A DNA stretch of 64,000 nucleotides from Amycolatopsis vastitatis. GTDB lineage: Bacteria; Actinomycetota; Actinomycetes; Mycobacteriales; Pseudonocardiaceae. Position numbers and translations under genes: made by a program. The stretch is from the NCBI RefSeq assembly GCF_002234595.1, contig NZ_NMUL01000016.1, forward strand, positions 124,001-188,000, written 5' to 3'. The notes beneath the pieces were generated by a model. It worked only from the letters and a program-made list of their open reading frames with translations. It searched no databases and was not told where the DNA came from. This document shows positions 8,498 through 15,716 of the stretch, piece after piece; the stretch's first letter is position 1, and every line of letters starts with the position of its first letter.

Positions 8498-8949
8498 TGC
8501 CGCGGCTGCTGATCGTGCACCACACGCCGTCGCCGTCGACGCAGGCGCTGTTCGAGGCGGTGCTGGCGGGCGCGACGCACCCGGACATCGAGGGGGTGGA
8601 AGTGGTCCGCCGCGCGGCACTGGCGGCCACGGTCCCCGACGTCCTGGAAGCGGACGGCTACCTGCTGGGCACGCCGGCGAACCTGGGCAGCATGAGCGGT
8701 GCCCTGAAGCACTTCTTCGACACGATCTACTACCCGTGCCTGGACGCGACGCGTGGTCGCCCGTTCGGGTACTGGATCCACGGCAACAGCGACACTTCGG
8801 GCACGGAACGGCAGTTGCTGGCCATCACGACGGGGCTTTCGTGGGTCAAAGCCGCCGAACCCGTCATAACCACCGGCGACCCGGGCAAAAGGACACTGGA
8901 AGCGTGCACGGAATTGGGTGGCACCCTGGCGGCCACGCTGATGAACTAA
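8497..8949 (+). CDS. flavodoxin-like NAD(P)H-dependent FMN reductase
   Basis: 150-aa flavodoxin-fold protein expected to bind FMN. It starts with the beta strand and phosphate loop LLIVHHTPSPSTQ, and carries GYLLGTPANLGSMSGALK, a flavin-contact loop of the NADPH-dependent FMN reductase/WrbA group. Cotranscribed with the mutase through a TGATG junction. Substrate unknown. A stem-loop (8958-9003) follows the stop codon. Confidence 0.82.
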   Translation: MPRLLIVHHTPSPSTQALFEAVLAGATHPDIEGVEVVRRAALAATVPDVLEADGYLLGTPANLGSMSGALKHFFDTIYYPCLDATRGRPFGYWIHGNSDTSGTERQLLAITTGLSWVKAAEPVITTGDPGKRTLEACTELGGTLAATLMN

Positions 8950-8956
8950 AAGAAAG

Positions 8957-9004
8957 GGGCCTGTCACCGGAAGCCCTGGGGGTCGACCTCCGGCAACAGG
9001 CCTG
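8957..9004 (+). terminator. probable stem-loop terminator after the flavodoxin-like gene
   Basis: GGCCTGT and CCGG on the left pair with CCGG and ACAGGCC on the right, with two mismatched positions in the stem and a loop of about 20 nt. It begins 8 nt after the TAA stop. No T-run follows, which is common in high-GC actinobacteria. Confidence 0.45.
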
Positions 9005-9261
9005 GACCAAGGGTTCGCCTCGAGGGCGATCGACCTTGGCTCATGAAGCGTACTACAGACGGCCGATCATGACGAGCCGGAGGCATGACAAGCCTCTCGC
9101 CGTGGCCGTTCCGTACACCCCCAGGGCACGGACCGCCAGGCGAGAGGCCAGCCAACTGTAAACCACTGCATACGACGGCTGTCAACATGTGCGTACAGTG
9201 TTCCTGGGAGCGGCGGAGTTTCCCGGCTAGAATTTTCCGGGTCGGAACCCAGGGGGCGGAT
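9005..9261 (+). promoter_or_regulatory. long structured leader and promoter region of the XRE operon
   Basis: Gene-free stretch (the whole gap 8950-9261 is 312 bp). It holds an imperfect long hairpin: arms GCCTCTCGCC (9092-9101) and GGCGAGAGGC (9139-9148) with a second inner stem (9103-9114 against 9128-9138). Downstream are inverted hexamers ACTGTA (9155-9160) and TACAGT (9194-9199), which could be operator halves, and a -10 box TAGAAT (9228-9233). The XRE gene has a purine-rich ribosome-binding site AGGGGGCGG. I see no convincing coding frame here. Confidence 0.5.
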
Positions 9262-9666
9262 ATGGCACGGGAACGCACCTTCGCGGAGCGGCTGAGCGCC
9301 CTGATCGAGGCCGCTCGGGTGGACGGCCGCGCGCCGCACAGCTACCGGGAGATCTCCGCCGCCGTCGAGCGCGCGGGTGGCCCGGCGATGTCGCCGGCCT
9401 ACCTCCAGCAGCTCGCGACGGGCAAGCGGGTCAACCCGAAGATCCACTACGTCGAGGCGCTGGCGAAGCTGTTCGGCGTGCCGGTGACGTACTTCTTCGA
9501 CGAAGAGGCCGCCGCGGCCCCGGCGGGCGAGGCCCAGCTGATGGCGATGCGGGCGCAGGAGCTTTCGCCGCAGGGACGGCGGCAGGTGATGGACCTGCTG
9601 GAGCTCGTCGAGCGCTACGAACGGGCCGAACGCGAGGGCCGCAACCCGGAGGACGCGCCTCGATGA
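9262..9666 (+). CDS. XRE-family helix-turn-helix regulator of an ImmA/IrrE module
   Basis: 134-aa DNA-binding protein with an N-terminal helix-turn-helix of the XRE/Cro type (SYREISAAVE, SPAYLQQLATGKRVNP, ALAKLFGVPVTYFFDEE) and a short acidic helical tail likely used for dimerisation or as a protease-sensitive tether. The ATG has a strong ribosome-binding site and overlaps at its 3' end with the gene for a HELGH metalloprotease-like protein (ATGA). In known pairs of this type (ImmR/ImmA, DdrO/IrrE) the protease inactivates the repressor; here that is inferred from the gene order. Confidence 0.87.
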   Translation: MARERTFAERLSALIEAARVDGRAPHSYREISAAVERAGGPAMSPAYLQQLATGKRVNPKIHYVEALAKLFGVPVTYFFDEEAAAAPAGEAQLMAMRAQELSPQGRRQVMDLLELVERYERAEREGRNPEDAPR

Positions 9667-10184
9667 AGGAGCGCGAGCTGCGCCGCCGCTGCCGGAAACT
9701 GCTCAAGGAGCTGGACATCGGACCGCCGCTGGACGTCGAAGTGCTGTGCGCGCGGCTGGGCGAGCGGCGCGGGAAGCCGATCCGGCTGATGGCGTACCCG
9801 CTGGAGGTGCCGGGGCCGTTCGGCTGCTGGATCGCGACGTCGTCCGCGGACTACATCTTCTACCAGGCCGAAACGACGAAATCACACCAGGACCACATCA
9901 TCCTGCACGAGCTCGGGCACATGCTCGCCGACCACCACCCGCACGGCGACGCCGAGCCCGCCGACTTCCTGCGCGGCCCCGCTCCGGATCTTGACCCGGA
10001 TGCCGTACACCGCGCCCTGCGCCGCTCGTCCTACGATGACGCGCACGAGTGGGAAGCCGAAACGGTCGCGACGATCATCCTCGAATGGGCGTCGGTCCTG
10101 AACTACACGATCCCCCGGCGCGCCGCTGACCGGGATCTCCGCCGGATCCAGGGGGCGCTCGGCGATCATCAAGGGTGGTTGTGA
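9663..10184 (+). CDS. ImmA/IrrE-type zinc metallopeptidase
   Basis: 173-aa soluble protein with the zinc signature HELGH (residues 82-86) and a downstream acidic helix HEWEAETVATIIL (from about 128) that supplies the likely third ligand. This is the gluzincin-like pattern of ImmA and IrrE, which cleave partner XRE repressors. It sits between the XRE gene (4-bp overlap) and a 7-TM protein gene (4-bp GTGA overlap), suggesting that a membrane input controls protease activity. Catalytic residues look intact; the substrate is inferred. Confidence 0.85.
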   Translation: MKERELRRRCRKLLKELDIGPPLDVEVLCARLGERRGKPIRLMAYPLEVPGPFGCWIATSSADYIFYQAETTKSHQDHIILHELGHMLADHHPHGDAEPADFLRGPAPDLDPDAVHRALRRSSYDDAHEWEAETVATIILEWASVLNYTIPRRAADRDLRRIQGALGDHQGWL

Positions 10185-11287
10185 GCACACTTTTCAGCCC
10201 CATCAACCTGATCGCCATGGTGCTGTTCGCCGGCGCGCTGGCGTGGCGGATCTACCAGGTGGTGCGCGCGCCGACGCTGGCGAACTGGGCCGTCACCGCA
10301 TGCGTTGCCGCGTTGGCGGCGGCGTTCCTGCTGCAGCAACCGGTGCTCTCCGACGAGGTGGACGCGCTCCTCGGCCGCGGCGCGGCGCGGGTCGCGAACA
10401 ACGCGCTGCTGGCGTGCGGCCTCTGCGCGCTGGTGATCTTCTTCCTCCGCTCGGCGCTGGGCCCTCGCCGCAACCGCCGGGTGGCCGCGGAACTGGTGCC
10501 GCTCGCGGCGGCGATCGCGCTGATGGTCGTCGCCATGGCGCTGACCCCGCCGGAGCTGCGCGGGCTCCCGCTGGGGCCGTCGACGATCCACGACAGCGGG
10601 GTCGCGGTGTTCTACCTCGGCGCCGGGCTGTACCTGATCTACGGTCTCGTCGCCTGCACGGCCTGGATCGTGCGGTACCAGCGGGTGGCCGACCGGAACC
10701 TGCGGATCGGCCTGCGGCTCGGCGCGATCGGCCTCGCCTGCGCGGCGGCCGGCAGCATCTCCCGTGCGCTGTACATCGTGGTGGCGTGGGCGTTCGGCCC
10801 GCTGGTCAAGGTCCTGCTGCTGCTCGGCGTGCCGTTCGTGATCGTCGGCACGATGCTGTTCCTCGCCGGCGTCACCTACCCCGGGATCCGGGCGCGGCTG
10901 GCGGCGCAGCGGCGACGGCGGCAGCACCGGCGCGAACACCGGGCTCTCGCTCCCTTGTGGACGGTCCTGGTCCAGGCGTTCCCCAGCATCGTGCTGCGGA
11001 CACCGCCGCGAGGAGGCGGCGTCCACCGCGGGCACTACCGCCGGGTGATCGAGATCCGGGACGGCCTGGTGCAGCTGTCGCCGTACCTGGACGCGGACTT
11101 CGGCGAGGTCGTCGCCACCGATCCCGGCGCCGCGGCGGCCGCGTTGAAGACGGCGCTGGAGCGGCACGCGGCGGGCGAAGAGAACGACGGCCGCGCCAAG
11201 CAGGTCCTGCCCGCCGGCGCGGACGACATCGAATCCGACGTCCGGCCGCTGCTCGCGCTGTCGGCCGCGATGACGAAGGAGGCCTGA
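10181..11287 (+). CDS. seven-TM membrane protein with cytoplasmic C-terminal domain (MAB_1171c/DUF6545-like)
   Basis: 368-aa protein with about seven hydrophobic helices in the first 240 residues (for example LIAMVLFAGALAW, ALLACGLCALVIFFL, LYLIYGLVACTAWIV, VLLLLGVPFVIVGTMLFLAGV), then a basic linker (AAQRRRRQHRREH) and a soluble domain of about 120 aa with VLRTPPRGGG and YRRVIEIRDGLVQL. I recall this architecture as the MAB_1171c/DUF6545 group that travels with XRE-ImmA pairs. GTG 10181 is chosen for the GTGA overlap with the previous stop and the AAGGGTGG ribosome-binding site; GTG 10175 is possible. Likely a sensor or transporter; unproven. Confidence 0.72.
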   Translation: MSTLFSPINLIAMVLFAGALAWRIYQVVRAPTLANWAVTACVAALAAAFLLQQPVLSDEVDALLGRGAARVANNALLACGLCALVIFFLRSALGPRRNRRVAAELVPLAAAIALMVVAMALTPPELRGLPLGPSTIHDSGVAVFYLGAGLYLIYGLVACTAWIVRYQRVADRNLRIGLRLGAIGLACAAAGSISRALYIVVAWAFGPLVKVLLLLGVPFVIVGTMLFLAGVTYPGIRARLAAQRRRRQHRREHRALAPLWTVLVQAFPSIVLRTPPRGGGVHRGHYRRVIEIRDGLVQLSPYLDADFGEVVATDPGAAAAALKTALERHAAGEENDGRAKQVLPAGADDIESDVRPLLALSAAMTKEA

Positions 11288-11288
11288 G

Positions 11289-12455
11289 GTGGACATCCTG
11301 ATCACCGCCGGCCGGGTGCTGCCGCGGCCGTCGACACCGGTCGAGGACGGCGCCGTGCTGGTGCGCGACGGCGTGATCGCCGCCGCCGGTCCGCGCGCGG
11401 ACGTCGTCGCGCAGGCCGCGCCGGACGCGCAGCGGCACGACTTCCCCACCGGCACCGCGCTGGCCGGGCTGTTCAACGTCCACGTCCACCTGGCGTTCGA
11501 CGCGACCCGCGAGATGCTGCCCCACTTCGAAGCGGACGCCTCGCCGTTGGAAGGCGCTCGTTCGCGGGTCCGGCAACTGCTGCGCAGCGGCGTCACGACC
11601 GTGCGGGACCTCGGCGACCGCGGGCACCTCGCCGCGGCCGTCCGGCGCTCGTTCGACGGCGAAACCGCGCCGCGGCTGCTCGTGTCCGGCCCGCCGATCA
11701 CCGTGCCGGGCGGGCACTGCCACTTCTTCGGTGGCGAAACGGCTTCCGACGACGACATCCGCGCCCTGATCGACGCGAACGCGGCCGCGGGCGCGGATGT
11801 CGTCAAGGTGATGGCCAGCGGCGGCCAGATCACCGAGGGCGGCGCCGACATGTGGGAGTCGCAGTTCGACGCCCGGCAGCTGTCCCTGATCGTCGCGCAC
11901 GCGGCGTCACACGGGCTGCCGGTCGCCGCGCACGCCCACGGCGCCGACGCGATCGAGGCCGCCGTCGAGGCCGGGGTGTCGACGATCGAGCACTGCAGCT
12001 TCATGACCGGGCCGAAGTCGTTCGACCGCCGCTCGCACGTGGCGAAGCGGATGGCCGCCGAGGGCATCTCGGCGTGCTCGACGAGCAGCCGCAACTGGCG
12101 GACGATCGTCGAGCGGCTCGGCGAGGACCTCGGGCTGGCGGTCTACGGGCGGCTGCCGTGGCTCGAGGAGCAGGGCGTCCGGCTGCTCGCCGGGACGGAC
12201 GCGGGCCTGACCGGCTCGGTGTTCGACGACCCGGCGGGCGCGCTGGAACTGTACGAATGGCTCGGCTTCTCCCGGCGCCGGATCCTGGAGGTCGCGACCG
12301 AGGACAGCGCGGCGGGCCTCGGCCTCGGCAGCGTCACCGGCCGGCTCGAAGCGGGGCTCGCGGCCGACGTCCTGGTCGTCGAAGGCGATCCCCTGGCGTC
12401 GCTCGCCGCGCTGCGCAACCCGCTTTTGGTGCTGGCCCAGGGCCGGATCGCCTAG
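11289..12455 (+). CDS. amidohydrolase family protein
   Basis: 388-aa metal-dependent hydrolase with the composite domain of amidohydrolases: beta-sandwich ends (ITAGRVLPRP, GRLEAGLAADVLVVEGDPL) around a TIM barrel with HVHLAF (metal ligands), VVKVMASGGQITEGG, HAHGADAIEAAVEAG, IEHCSF and LLAGTDAG. It resembles imidazolonepropionase/prolidase-type amidohydrolases; the substrate is not predictable. The start is 1 nt after the stop of the 7-TM gene, making it the fourth gene of the XRE operon, so its small-molecule substrate or product may be what the module senses. Confidence 0.85.
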   Translation: MDILITAGRVLPRPSTPVEDGAVLVRDGVIAAAGPRADVVAQAAPDAQRHDFPTGTALAGLFNVHVHLAFDATREMLPHFEADASPLEGARSRVRQLLRSGVTTVRDLGDRGHLAAAVRRSFDGETAPRLLVSGPPITVPGGHCHFFGGETASDDDIRALIDANAAAGADVVKVMASGGQITEGGADMWESQFDARQLSLIVAHAASHGLPVAAHAHGADAIEAAVEAGVSTIEHCSFMTGPKSFDRRSHVAKRMAAEGISACSTSSRNWRTIVERLGEDLGLAVYGRLPWLEEQGVRLLAGTDAGLTGSVFDDPAGALELYEWLGFSRRRILEVATEDSAAGLGLGSVTGRLEAGLAADVLVVEGDPLASLAALRNPLLVLAQGRIA

Positions 12456-12486
12456 TTCCCCGATCGGAGAACGCCCAGTTTGGTGA

Positions 12487-12504
12487 CAGCGTTTTAAAAC
12501 AGTG
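12487..12504 (+). promoter_or_regulatory. AT-rich imperfect palindrome in the promoter of the small membrane-protein gene
   Basis: CAGCGTTTTAAAACAGTG is a near-palindrome (7 of 9 pairs) centred on TTTTAAAA, in an otherwise GC-rich region, 36 bp ahead of the start codon. Its size fits a TetR-type operator. It shares AAACAGTGTT with the centre of the 22820 and 62147 palindromes. Confidence 0.35.
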
Positions 12505-12539
12505 TTATCGTAGCTGCACCCGCACCGAAGGAGCCCACG

Positions 12540-12935
12540 ATGCACGGACCCACCCAGCTGTTCACGGTGATCGCCCTGGTTTCGCTGCCGACCGTCATGT
12601 ACGGCGGCTACGCGCTGATGGGCGTCATGCGCGACCGCAAGCTCACCGAACACCAGCGCGCGATGTTCCGCGCCGGACACGCCCACGCCGGCGTCCTGCT
12701 GATCCTCGCCCTGGTCGCGCTGCAGATCCTCAGCCGCACGACCCTGTCCGACACGACGTTGTGGATCGGCTGCTTCCTGCTGCTGTTCGGCGTCCTGGCC
12801 CAGTCCGGCGGGTTCTTCCTCCACCTGCTCCCCGAGGGCAAGGGCGGCAAGCTCGGCGGGCGCGTGACGTCGGTCGGCGCGGTGCTCCTGGCCGCGGCGA
12901 CACTGCTCACCGCGTACGGGGTCGCTTTCGCCTGA
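12540..12935 (+). CDS. small four-helix membrane protein, function unknown
   Basis: 131 aa with four predicted helices (LFTVIALVSLPTVMYGGYAL, AGVLLILALVALQI, LWIGCFLLLFGVLAQSGGFFL, VGAVLLAAATLLTAYGVAF). A His-rich loop HQRAMFRAGHAHAG between helices 1 and 2 could bind metal or haem. The start has a good GAAGGAG ribosome-binding site. An AT-rich imperfect palindrome lies just upstream. It stands alone ahead of hisS. I do not recognise a specific function. Confidence 0.72.
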   Translation: MHGPTQLFTVIALVSLPTVMYGGYALMGVMRDRKLTEHQRAMFRAGHAHAGVLLILALVALQILSRTTLSDTTLWIGCFLLLFGVLAQSGGFFLHLLPEGKGGKLGGRVTSVGAVLLAAATLLTAYGVAFA

Positions 12936-12946
12936 GCGCCGGTCGT

Positions 12947-12952
12947 TAAGCT
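12947..12952 (+). promoter_or_regulatory. -10 box of hisS, probable leaderless start
   Basis: TAAGCT followed by 6 nt and the GTG start; no ribosome-binding site. No T-box-like leader is present. Confidence 0.45.
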
Positions 12953-12958
12953 GATGAC

Positions 12959-14248
12959 GTGCCTGAATACCTGCCGACCGCGCCCTACAAGGGGACCCGG
13001 GACTTCCTGCCCGCCGAAATGTCCGTGCGTACCCAGGTGTTCGGTCATCTCTACGACGTCCTCGAGCGCCGCGGCTTCCTCCGCTACGACGGCCCGATCC
13101 TCGAGTCGGCCGAGATCTACGAGCGGAAGTCCGGCCAGGAGCTCGCCGACAAGCAGCTGTACACGCTGACCGACAAGGGCGGGCGGCGGCTGGCGCTGCG
13201 GCCGGAGATGACGCCGTCGGTGGCGCGGATGATCGCCGGGAGCGCGAAGTCGCTGTCGTTCCCGGTCCGCTGGTACAGCCACCCGAACTGCCACCGGTAC
13301 GAGGCGCCGCAGCGCGGCCGGGTGCGCGAGCACTGGCAGATCAACGCGGACATCTTCGGCTCGGACAGCGCCAACTGCGAGATCGAGATCTTCGAGCTGG
13401 TCCACGACATGATGGCGGCGCTCGGCGCGACGCCGGACATGTTCGTGCTGCGCGTCAACGACCGGAACCTGCTGACGTCGGCGCTCACCGACGTCGCCGG
13501 CGTCTCCGAGGACCACCTGGCCCAGGTGTTCGCGCTGGTCGACCGCTGGGAGAAGTACCCGCGCGAGAAGCTGGCCGAGAGCGCCGGGGAGATCGGGCTC
13601 TCGGACAAGCAGTTCGAGAAGCTCGCCGAGACGCTCGGCGCGGGCGAGGCGCTGCTCGACGAGCTGCCGGCCGAGGTGCGGGAGCAGTCGAACCTCGTTC
13701 GCGTCCTGAACAGCAGCGCGGGTTCCCTGGTGAAGTACGAGCCGATGATCGTGCGCGGGCTGGCGTACTACACGTCGACGGTGTTCGAGGTCTTCGACAC
13801 CTCGCCGGAGAACCGCCGTGCCCTGTTCGGCGGCGGCCGCTACAGCGACCTCGCGTCGATGTTCACGCCGCAGCAGATCCCGGGCATCGGGTTCGGCATG
13901 GGCGACGTCACGCTGATCGACTTCCTCGACACGCACGGCCTGACGCCGGCCCCGCGCAGCGAGGTCGACGTGATGGTGATCCCGGTGACCGAGGACCTCG
14001 CGGACGCGGCCCGGTCGGTCGCGGGCTCGCTGCGTGCCGCGGGGCTGCGGACGTCGACGCCGATCGAGCACCGCAAGCTGGGCAAGGAGCTGACCCGCGC
14101 CGACAAGGCGGGCGCGGCGGCGGTGGTCATCATCGGCCAGGAGGACTGGGCCGCCGGGAACGTCACGGTCCGGAACCTGGCGACGCGGGAGCAGAACCCG
14201 GTCGCGATCGACGGCGCCGCCGCTGCGGTGCGGGCGCTGCTGGCGTAA
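12959..14248 (+). CDS. hisS: histidine-tRNA ligase, divergent type
   Basis: Class II aminoacyl-tRNA synthetase, 429 aa, attaching histidine to tRNA-His. N-terminal KGTRDFLP is the HisRS motif 1 region; motif 2 is LRPEMTPSVARM (from about 80); the histidine-A motif appears as IVRGLAYYTSTVFEVFD (about 266-282) and motif 3 as GIGFGMG. A C-terminal anticodon-binding domain follows (VDVMVIPVTEDL, STPIEHRKLGKELTRADK). The usual bacterial motif reads VRGLDYY; here Asp is Ala, and motif 2 is the LRPEMT form, so this resembles a non-standard HisRS subgroup, perhaps a second copy. Leaderless GTG start. Confidence 0.9.
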   Translation: MPEYLPTAPYKGTRDFLPAEMSVRTQVFGHLYDVLERRGFLRYDGPILESAEIYERKSGQELADKQLYTLTDKGGRRLALRPEMTPSVARMIAGSAKSLSFPVRWYSHPNCHRYEAPQRGRVREHWQINADIFGSDSANCEIEIFELVHDMMAALGATPDMFVLRVNDRNLLTSALTDVAGVSEDHLAQVFALVDRWEKYPREKLAESAGEIGLSDKQFEKLAETLGAGEALLDELPAEVREQSNLVRVLNSSAGSLVKYEPMIVRGLAYYTSTVFEVFDTSPENRRALFGGGRYSDLASMFTPQQIPGIGFGMGDVTLIDFLDTHGLTPAPRSEVDVMVIPVTEDLADAARSVAGSLRAAGLRTSTPIEHRKLGKELTRADKAGAAAVVIIGQEDWAAGNVTVRNLATREQNPVAIDGAAAAVRALLA

Positions 14249-14279
14249 TCGGTTCGACAGCGCTGGCACGCTGGGAGGC

Positions 14280-15596
14280 GTGTTCGAAACAGGACTGCCC
14301 GATCTCGACGCCTTCGCCGCCGGTGACGTCCGGCGGTGGGCCGACTTCGACGTCGCCGTGCGGCGGGCGTCGTGGACCAACCAGCAGTGGTACCGCTTCC
14401 GCGGCCACGAGTCGCGCGACCTCGGCCGGAAGCCGTCGCGGGAGGTGCTGGCCGAAGCCGCGTGCCACGGCAACGGGCACATGCGGGAGGCGGCCGTCGA
14501 GCGGCTGGCGACCCGCTCCGATCCCGAGGCGCTGCCGCTGCTGCTGATCCGCTGCGTCGACTGGGTCCGGCCGGTCCGGGAGGCGGCCCGGGCGGCCGTG
14601 GTGTCCAAACTGGACACTTCCGCGCTCCGCGCGATGCTGCCGCTGATCGGCGTCCTGCGGCGGCGGCAGGTCGACGACTGGATGACCACGCTGTTCCGCG
14701 CGAACCTGCCGGACCTGCTCGACACCGCGTTGACGCTGGACGACCGGGAAACCCGCCGGTGGGTCCACGCGGAGGCGATCGGGCTCCTGCCGCGCGAGCG
14801 TCTGCTGGCCGTCGCTTCCACGGACTCCGACTTCGTGGTGCGTGCGATCTGCGGCAACGCTCTGCTCGACCGCGGCGAGTGCGTCGAGGACCTGCTGGCG
14901 GCCGGGGCACCGAAGGTCCGGATGCGGGCGTTGACGCTGCTCGGCACCGACGTCGCCGTCGCCCACCTGGCGGACCGGTCCTCGGCGGTGCGGTCGATGG
15001 CGCAGGTCCTGGTCCTGAAGGCGGGCGGCGACCCGGCGGTGCACTACCGCGCGATGCCCGTCTCGTTCGGCGTGCTCGCCGGACTCGGCGAAACCGGCAC
15101 GGCTACCGACGCTCCGGCCCTGGAGCGTCACCTCGCCGACGAGCGTCCCCGCATCCGGCGGGTGGCGGTCCGCGGCCTGCGCCGGGTCGCGCCGGAGTCG
15201 GCGGCGGTCCGGCCGCTGCTGACGGACCCGTCGCCCGCGGTGACCCGCGAGGTCGTGGAGTTCCTGCGCGGCAAGCCCGCACTGGTCGACGTCCCCGCGC
15301 TCCGGGCGCTGCTCGACCCGGCCCGCCCGGTCCACACGCGACGGGCGGCCGCGACGTTGCTGCGCGACCGCGACACCTGGCTGCGCCTGCACACGAACCT
15401 GACCCTGCTGTCCGACCCGGACCTGTCGGCCGACGCCGAGCAGGACCTCCACGCCTGCCACCAGCACATCGCCGGCGTCTACACGAAACCTTCAGCCGAG
15501 CTGCGGAGGGCGATCGAGGCCGCTTGCGCGAGCGTCGACCCGGACCTCGCCCGCGGAATCCGCTTCCTGCTGAGCTCCGCGAGGTATCGCGCGTGA
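14280..15596 (+). CDS. HEAT-repeat (ARM-type) protein
   Basis: 438-aa all-helical protein made of about ten HEAT-like repeats: recurrent units such as HMREAAVERLATRSDPEAL, VREAARAAVVSKLDT, FVVRAICGNALLDRG, RIRRVAVRGLRRVAPESA and VTREVVEFLRGKP. Such superhelices bind proteins or nucleic acids; no catalytic motif is visible. GTG start with GGGAGG ribosome-binding site. Its stop codon TGA lies within the first unit of a 3' repeat cluster, so the last codons overlap the repeat. It follows hisS by 31 bp and may be cotranscribed. Function unknown. Confidence 0.75.
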   Translation: MFETGLPDLDAFAAGDVRRWADFDVAVRRASWTNQQWYRFRGHESRDLGRKPSREVLAEAACHGNGHMREAAVERLATRSDPEALPLLLIRCVDWVRPVREAARAAVVSKLDTSALRAMLPLIGVLRRRQVDDWMTTLFRANLPDLLDTALTLDDRETRRWVHAEAIGLLPRERLLAVASTDSDFVVRAICGNALLDRGECVEDLLAAGAPKVRMRALTLLGTDVAVAHLADRSSAVRSMAQVLVLKAGGDPAVHYRAMPVSFGVLAGLGETGTATDAPALERHLADERPRIRRVAVRGLRRVAPESAAVRPLLTDPSPAVTREVVEFLRGKPALVDVPALRALLDPARPVHTRRAAATLLRDRDTWLRLHTNLTLLSDPDLSADAEQDLHACHQHIAGVYTKPSAELRRAIEAACASVDPDLARGIRFLLSSARYRA

Positions 15597-15716
15597 TTGA
15601 AGGGTCGGCACACGTGATTGAGGAGTCGACTCGCGTGATTGGAGGGTCGACACGACGAAGCCTGGCCCGCCTCGCCGTGTCGTCTCTCCAATCACGCGAG
15701 TCGACCCTCTGATCAC
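15592..15716. repeat. ACGCGTGATT-type repeat cluster 2, between convergent genes
   Basis: Three units in the reverse orientation (CGTGATTGAAGGGTCGG, CGTGATTGAGGAGTCGAC, CGTGATTGGAGGGTCGAC) are followed after a short GC-rich spacer by two forward units (CCAATCACGCGAGTCGAC and a degenerate GATCACGTGG). The HEAT-protein stop codon is formed by the first unit. Same family as clusters at 5553 and 49168. Confidence 0.85.

Noticed and set aside
8964..9278. A 104-codon reverse frame in the gap before the XRE gene
   Set aside because: It overlaps the structured leader and the XRE start, lacks a ribosome-binding site and shows no coding character.
10169..12094. A 641-codon reverse frame over the 7-TM and amidohydrolase genes
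   Set aside because: Composition is low-complexity Arg/Ala/His and it conflicts with two genes with clear family motifs.
12936..12958. T-box or histidine attenuator before hisS
   Set aside because: The start lies 6 nt after the -10 box, so there is no leader RNA to fold.
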